DNA of 64,000 bases from Leadbetterella byssophila DSM 17132 (GTDB lineage Bacteria > Bacteroidota > Bacteroidia > Cytophagales > Spirosomataceae): positions 3,995,654-4,059,653 of the forward strand of contig NC_014655.1 of NCBI RefSeq assembly GCF_000166395.1, given 5' to 3'. Under the pieces are notes generated by a model that saw only the letters and a program-made list of their open reading frames with translations, was not told where the DNA came from and made no database searches. Shown here in pieces: positions 61,013 to 64,000 of the stretch. The position numbers were made by a program, and so were the translations under genes. Positions within the stretch are counted from its first letter, which is position 1, and each line of letters starts with the position of its first letter.

Positions 61013-61549
61013 TTACGAAGCCATCGCTCTCTTCAACTCATTGAGCTTGTTTTTAACTGAGGTGTCAATCTGAGTGTCACCTATGGTTAATACATACCCT
61101 CCGATTAGGCTTTCGTCAATCTTCTCTGAAAGATCAACGGTTTTGTTAAGCGACTCTGCAACAACTTTGCTGAATTCAGCTTTTTGATCTTCTGTCAGAG
61201 CTACCGGAGTAGAGATTTCAACTTTCTGAATTCCTTTCTGCTCATCGTACAATTTGTGAAACTCTTGAGCAATAGGATACAGTAGTTGTTCGCGATTCTT
61301 TTTAGTTAAGACGCTAAAAATCGAGAAAGTCACATCCGTCACACGATTTTCGAAAATTTTTTTCAAAATACCGTATTTTTTTTCGTGACGAACGATTGGG
61401 TTTGCCATGATTTTACGGAATTCGTCATTTTCAGAGCAAACAGTCTCGAAGAATTTCATGTCATTATACACTTCTTCTAACTTCCCTTGCTCATTAGCCA
61501 GGGAGATCAAAGCTTTTGCATAACGATTTCCTATAAGCGAAAGGTTCAT
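61013..61549 (-). CDS. atpH: ATP synthase F1 subunit delta
   Basis: A 178-residue delta subunit (OSCP-like) that links F1 to the peripheral stalk. It has an N-terminal helical domain (NRYAKALISLANEQGKLEEVYNDM) and the C-terminal IGGYVLTIGDTQIDTSVKNKLNELKR motif characteristic of the family. It is 5 bp from atpF. A terminator follows with no atpA or atpG, which normally come next. Confidence 0.93.
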   Translation of the reverse strand: MNLSLIGNRYAKALISLANEQGKLEEVYNDMKFFETVCSENDEFRKIMANPIVRHEKKYGILKKIFENRVTDVTFSIFSVLTKKNREQLLYPIAQEFHKLYDEQKGIQKVEISTPVALTEDQKAEFSKVVAESLNKTVDLSEKIDESLIGGYVLTIGDTQIDTSVKNKLNELKRAMAS

Positions 61550-61554
61550 ATCTT

Positions 61555-62064
61555 TTAATTAAGTTTTGCGTCAGCTACTAATGCACTAACATAAGATTGC
61601 TGAGCAGCCTTATCTGACAATTCTTTACGAAGTATTTTTTCAGCGATTTCAATAGATAGATTTGCTACGTCTTGTTTCACGCTAGCGATCATTACTTCTT
61701 TTTCATGAGCGATAGTGGCACGAGCATCTTCTAAGATTTTAGCACTCTGAGTTTGGGCGTCAGCTTTAGCTTCAGCGATAAGACGGTTAGCGGCTTCTTT
61801 AGCTTCTTTAACGATCTCATCTCTTTCTCTACGTGCTTCAGCTACTAACTTATCGTTATCAGCTTTCAACTTAGCCATTTCAGCACGTGTTTCTTCCGCC
61901 ATTTTAAGGGCACCTTCAATCTCTCCCTCTCTTTCTTTTAGACCGTTAATGATGGGCGTCCACGCAAACTTTCTAAGGATAAATACAAGGATACCAAAAA
62001 CGATCAATTGCCAGATCACTAGACCGGGATTGGGATTTAATAATGCGCTATTTAAAAGTACCAT
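61555..62064 (-). CDS. atpF: ATP synthase F0 subunit b
   Basis: A 169-residue b subunit: one N-terminal helix (LVIWQLIVFGILVFIL) and a long alanine-, glutamate- and lysine-rich coiled coil (about 45-150) forming the peripheral stalk that holds delta. It has the KFAWTPI stretch after the membrane helix typical of bacterial b subunits. It is 80 bp from atpE and 5 bp from atpH. Confidence 0.94.
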   Translation of the reverse strand: MVLLNSALLNPNPGLVIWQLIVFGILVFILRKFAWTPIINGLKEREGEIEGALKMAEETRAEMAKLKADNDKLVAEARRERDEIVKEAKEAANRLIAEAKADAQTQSAKILEDARATIAHEKEVMIASVKQDVANLSIEIAEKILRKELSDKAAQQSYVSALVADAKLN

Positions 62065-62144
62065 TTTATATTGTATTAATAATTTTCAATGAAAAGTTTC
62101 CCAACATTAACGCCTAATGCGAATAATGTTGGGAAGGGGTCCTC

Positions 62145-62411
62145 TTAGATGTTGAAAGAGATAAGAAGACAGATTACAGCTGCAAATAGAGCCACGGCTT
62201 CGATTAGGGCAGCGATGATGATCATCATAGTTTGGATTTTGCCGGAAGCTTCTGGCTGACGAGCCACACCTTCCATAGCGCTACCACCGATTTTACCGAT
62301 ACCAAGACCAGCACCGATAGCCGCTAAACCAGCTCCTAAACCTGCACCTAAAGCAATAAGACCTGAACCAGACTCTGCTACTGCTTGTAAAATAATGCTT
62401 AATAAAGACAT
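62145..62411 (-). CDS. atpE: ATP synthase F0 subunit c
   Basis: An 88-residue proteolipid with two helices. The glycine-rich first helix (GAGLGAGLAAIGAGLGIGKIG) and the proton-carrying glutamate in AALIEAVALF (near residue 71) are clear, as is the polar RQPE loop. It forms the rotating c-ring. The N-terminal lead is slightly longer than in E. coli. No sodium-type Q/S motif is obvious, so protons are probably the coupling ion. Confidence 0.95.
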   Translation of the reverse strand: MSLLSIILQAVAESGSGLIALGAGLGAGLAAIGAGLGIGKIGGSAMEGVARQPEASGKIQTMMIIIAALIEAVALFAAVICLLISFNI

Positions 62412-62489
62412 AATTTTAGTTATTTTTTCCTTCCCCCTCAGAAAGAATGGTGTTTAATAGCCTCTTTATAGGGATTAAAGAGGAATATC

Positions 62490-63497
62490 TTAGTGGTGTT
62501 CTTCAACTGCAGATCCTATATACATGGAAGTAAGTAGGGTGAAGATCAATGCTTGTACGAAAGCTACCAATAATTCGATAAAGCTCATGAACAAGGCAAA
62601 TCCTCCAACTGCACCACCTATTAGGTAGCTTTTGAATATGAAGATTAGACCATATAAACTCAACATAATGATGTGACCAGCAGTAATGTTCGCAAAAAGA
62701 CGAATCATCAATGACATAGGTTTCATCAATACTCCCACTAATTCTACAGGAATCATAATAATGTACATCCAAACCGGAGTATCAGGTAGGAATACGTGCT
62801 TCCAGTAGTATTTGTTAGCGGATATGTTAACAATAAGGAAGGTAATTACTGCAAGAACCATAGTTACGGCAATGTTACCGGTAAGGTTTGGGCCTGCAGG
62901 GAATAGACCTAAAATATTGTTAATCAATATAAAGAAGAACAAAGTTAATAAATATGGGAAGTATTTACCGTAGTTATGTCCAATAGCCGGCTTGATTATA
63001 TCATCTCTTAAGAATACGATGATCGGCTCTAGAAGAGATTGTATGCCTTTTGGAGCTTTTCCTTTGTTTACTGCATATCCTTTAGCAACACTAGTAAAGA
63101 TTAGGATCAATAAGAATGAGCTCAATAACATGGTAGCCACATTCTTAGTGATAGAAATGTCAAAAGGATGTACGTTTTCGTTCACAGAACCGTCAGCGTT
63201 TACTTTAACGATGTGTCCATGCTCACTTTTGTACCCATTATAAACTTGTCCATCTTCTAAGCGGCTAGACGAGAATATTTGTAAACCGTCTTCTTTAGAA
63301 TATAGGATTACAGGAAGAGGAATCTTTAATCCGTGAGTGATTTCATAACCGTGCTCGTCCCCTATATGGTGCATGATCATTCCTGCAATGTCAAAGCTTT
63401 CTTCCTCACCATGAGAGGCTTCATTGTCTGAAGCAAAAGCCGCAGTGGCACAAAAAATGAATACCGAAAATACTAAGCTGGATAGATACCTAAGCAT
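62490..63497 (-). CDS. atpB: ATP synthase F0 subunit a
   Basis: A 335-residue a subunit. A signal-like start (MLRYLSSLVFSVFIFCATAAFAS) and a histidine-rich periplasmic lead are typical for Bacteroidota. The essential arginine is in SLMIRLFANITAGH, next to the c-ring, and a further five to six helices are visible. The frame extends to a TTG at 63518; the ATG at 63497 was chosen. It lies 79 bp before atpE. Confidence 0.93.
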   Translation of the reverse strand: MLRYLSSLVFSVFIFCATAAFASDNEASHGEEESFDIAGMIMHHIGDEHGYEITHGLKIPLPVILYSKEDGLQIFSSSRLEDGQVYNGYKSEHGHIVKVNADGSVNENVHPFDISITKNVATMLLSSFLLILIFTSVAKGYAVNKGKAPKGIQSLLEPIIVFLRDDIIKPAIGHNYGKYFPYLLTLFFFILINNILGLFPAGPNLTGNIAVTMVLAVITFLIVNISANKYYWKHVFLPDTPVWMYIIMIPVELVGVLMKPMSLMIRLFANITAGHIIMLSLYGLIFIFKSYLIGGAVGGFALFMSFIELLVAFVQALIFTLLTSMYIGSAVEEHH

Positions 63498-63538
63498 ATT
63501 GAAGTGTTTAATAATCAAAGTTTTGCCACAAGGCCGTT

Positions 63539-63898
63539 TTAAAAACGGCGCAATTTACGAAGCAAAAATGAAATTTCAAAGGTTGTGAAAAATAAATAAA
63601 ATACAACTGTAGTAAGGAGAATGGCTTTTCTGTTTTCAGGGTACATGTAGAGGAATACACCCACGAAAATGAGGATCAGGACCATACGTATAACCACGGA
63701 TGCCAGGTAAAAATTTATAAAATTCTCCTGTTCAAAACCCATCTTAGTTAGTTTTTGGACCAAAATGTCCAAAGCCACAAAGAACAAAAAGATATACCAT
63801 ACTCTTTCCGGAAGGTATTCTGCCCATGATGTACGTTGAACTAAAAAAAGTACAACAAACAATAGGATAGATGGAACATAGTTCTGAAGGGCTTTCAC
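63539..63898 (-). CDS. AtpI-like membrane protein
   Basis: A 119-residue protein with four helices (near 9-20, 33-47, 65-84 and 90-110), just before atpB on the same strand. Position and size match the uncharacterised AtpI/assembly-type proteins that head F0 operons in this phylum, but the sequence is poorly conserved so identity is inferred from context. Confidence 0.6.
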   Translation of the reverse strand: MKALQNYVPSILLFVVLFLVQRTSWAEYLPERVWYIFLFFVALDILVQKLTKMGFEQENFINFYLASVVIRMVLILIFVGVFLYMYPENRKAILLTTVVFYLFFTTFEISFLLRKLRRF

Positions 63899-63969
63899 GG
63901 ATAAGAAATAAGATTAGTCAATTTTACTTCAAAGATAAGCCCTCAAGTACTCAATTTTAATTTGGAGGA

Positions 63970-64000
63970 TCAACTTTTTTTTCTAAATTGAGTGCTCAAA
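63970..64000 (-). CDS. Possible 3' end of a further gene (partial)
   Basis: Nine codons reading LSTQFRKKS and then TGA run off the right edge. It could be the end of another ATP-synthase-linked gene, but the piece is too short to identify. Confidence 0.22.
   Translation of the reverse strand, partial: LSTQFRKKS

Overview
This 64 kb window is chromosomal DNA of a member of the Bacteroidota, most likely a Cytophagia-type bacterium. The evidence is the gliding-motility gene gldC, carboxypeptidase-regulatory-domain outer-membrane receptors, RND pumps fused to an outer-membrane factor, many family-specific small proteins (DUF6686, DUF6660, DUF6250, DUF4197), and repeated promoter elements of the Bacteroidota -7 type (TAnnTTTG). 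The genus cannot be assigned from the sequence alone. No tRNA, rRNA, CRISPR array, transposase or prophage was seen.

Layout. 1-4.8 kb: small housekeeping and unknown genes, including a ferredoxin overlapping a U32 tRNA-modification-type protein and a minimal ABC ATPase coupled to a small membrane protein. 4.4-8.1 kb: a Tat-exported exo-rhamnogalacturonan-lyase-like enzyme with a divergent DUF6250 lipoprotein. 8.1-13.5 kb: an ECF sigma factor, HEAT-repeat anti-sigma-like protein, two tandem DUF4097 proteins and an outer-membrane receptor. 13.5-16.1 kb: copper ATPase copA plus a CopZ-like protein. 16-20.5 kb: an ABC pair, tyrS, a beta-barrel protein and a CBM9-like protein. 20.6-22.2 kb: an array of six palindrome-bearing repeat units between two convergent genes. 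22.2-37.5 kb: cobalamin adenosyltransferase, the queA operon, M3 peptidase, an E2 acyltransferase with cinA, DUF4197-gldC, subtilase, hisG-hisD and an AraC regulator. 38.2-40.4 kb: an AT-rich patch with three unknown membrane proteins. 40.5-43.2 kb: thiolase, thioredoxin-like protein and pyrophosphatase.

43.2-57.8 kb is a 14.5 kb metal-efflux locus, all on the minus strand. It holds two tandem divalent-cation RND systems, each an RND pump fused to its outer-membrane factor, followed by an adaptor and preceded by a small secreted protein. Downstream come an RcnA/NicO-like membrane protein, a Fur-family regulator and a Zn/Cd/Pb P-type ATPase. Two near-identical 15-bp palindromes overlap the two promoters of that last part, so the Fur protein probably controls both. 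Both RND-OMF fusions carry a signal-peptide-like segment exactly at the junction, which suggests that the polypeptide is cut after export.

57.9-60.8 kb: a dienelactone hydrolase, then a translationally overlapping trio (alpha/beta hydrolase, ECF sigma factor, membrane protein) whose first start codon lies in a 13-bp stem. 61-64 kb: the F0 half of ATP synthase plus delta (atpB-E-F-H), closed by a terminator without atpA or atpG.

In several genes a -7 box overlaps the most upstream possible start codon, so the start was moved downstream there. Coordinates were worked out by hand; identities rest on motif and family recognition, not on database searches.
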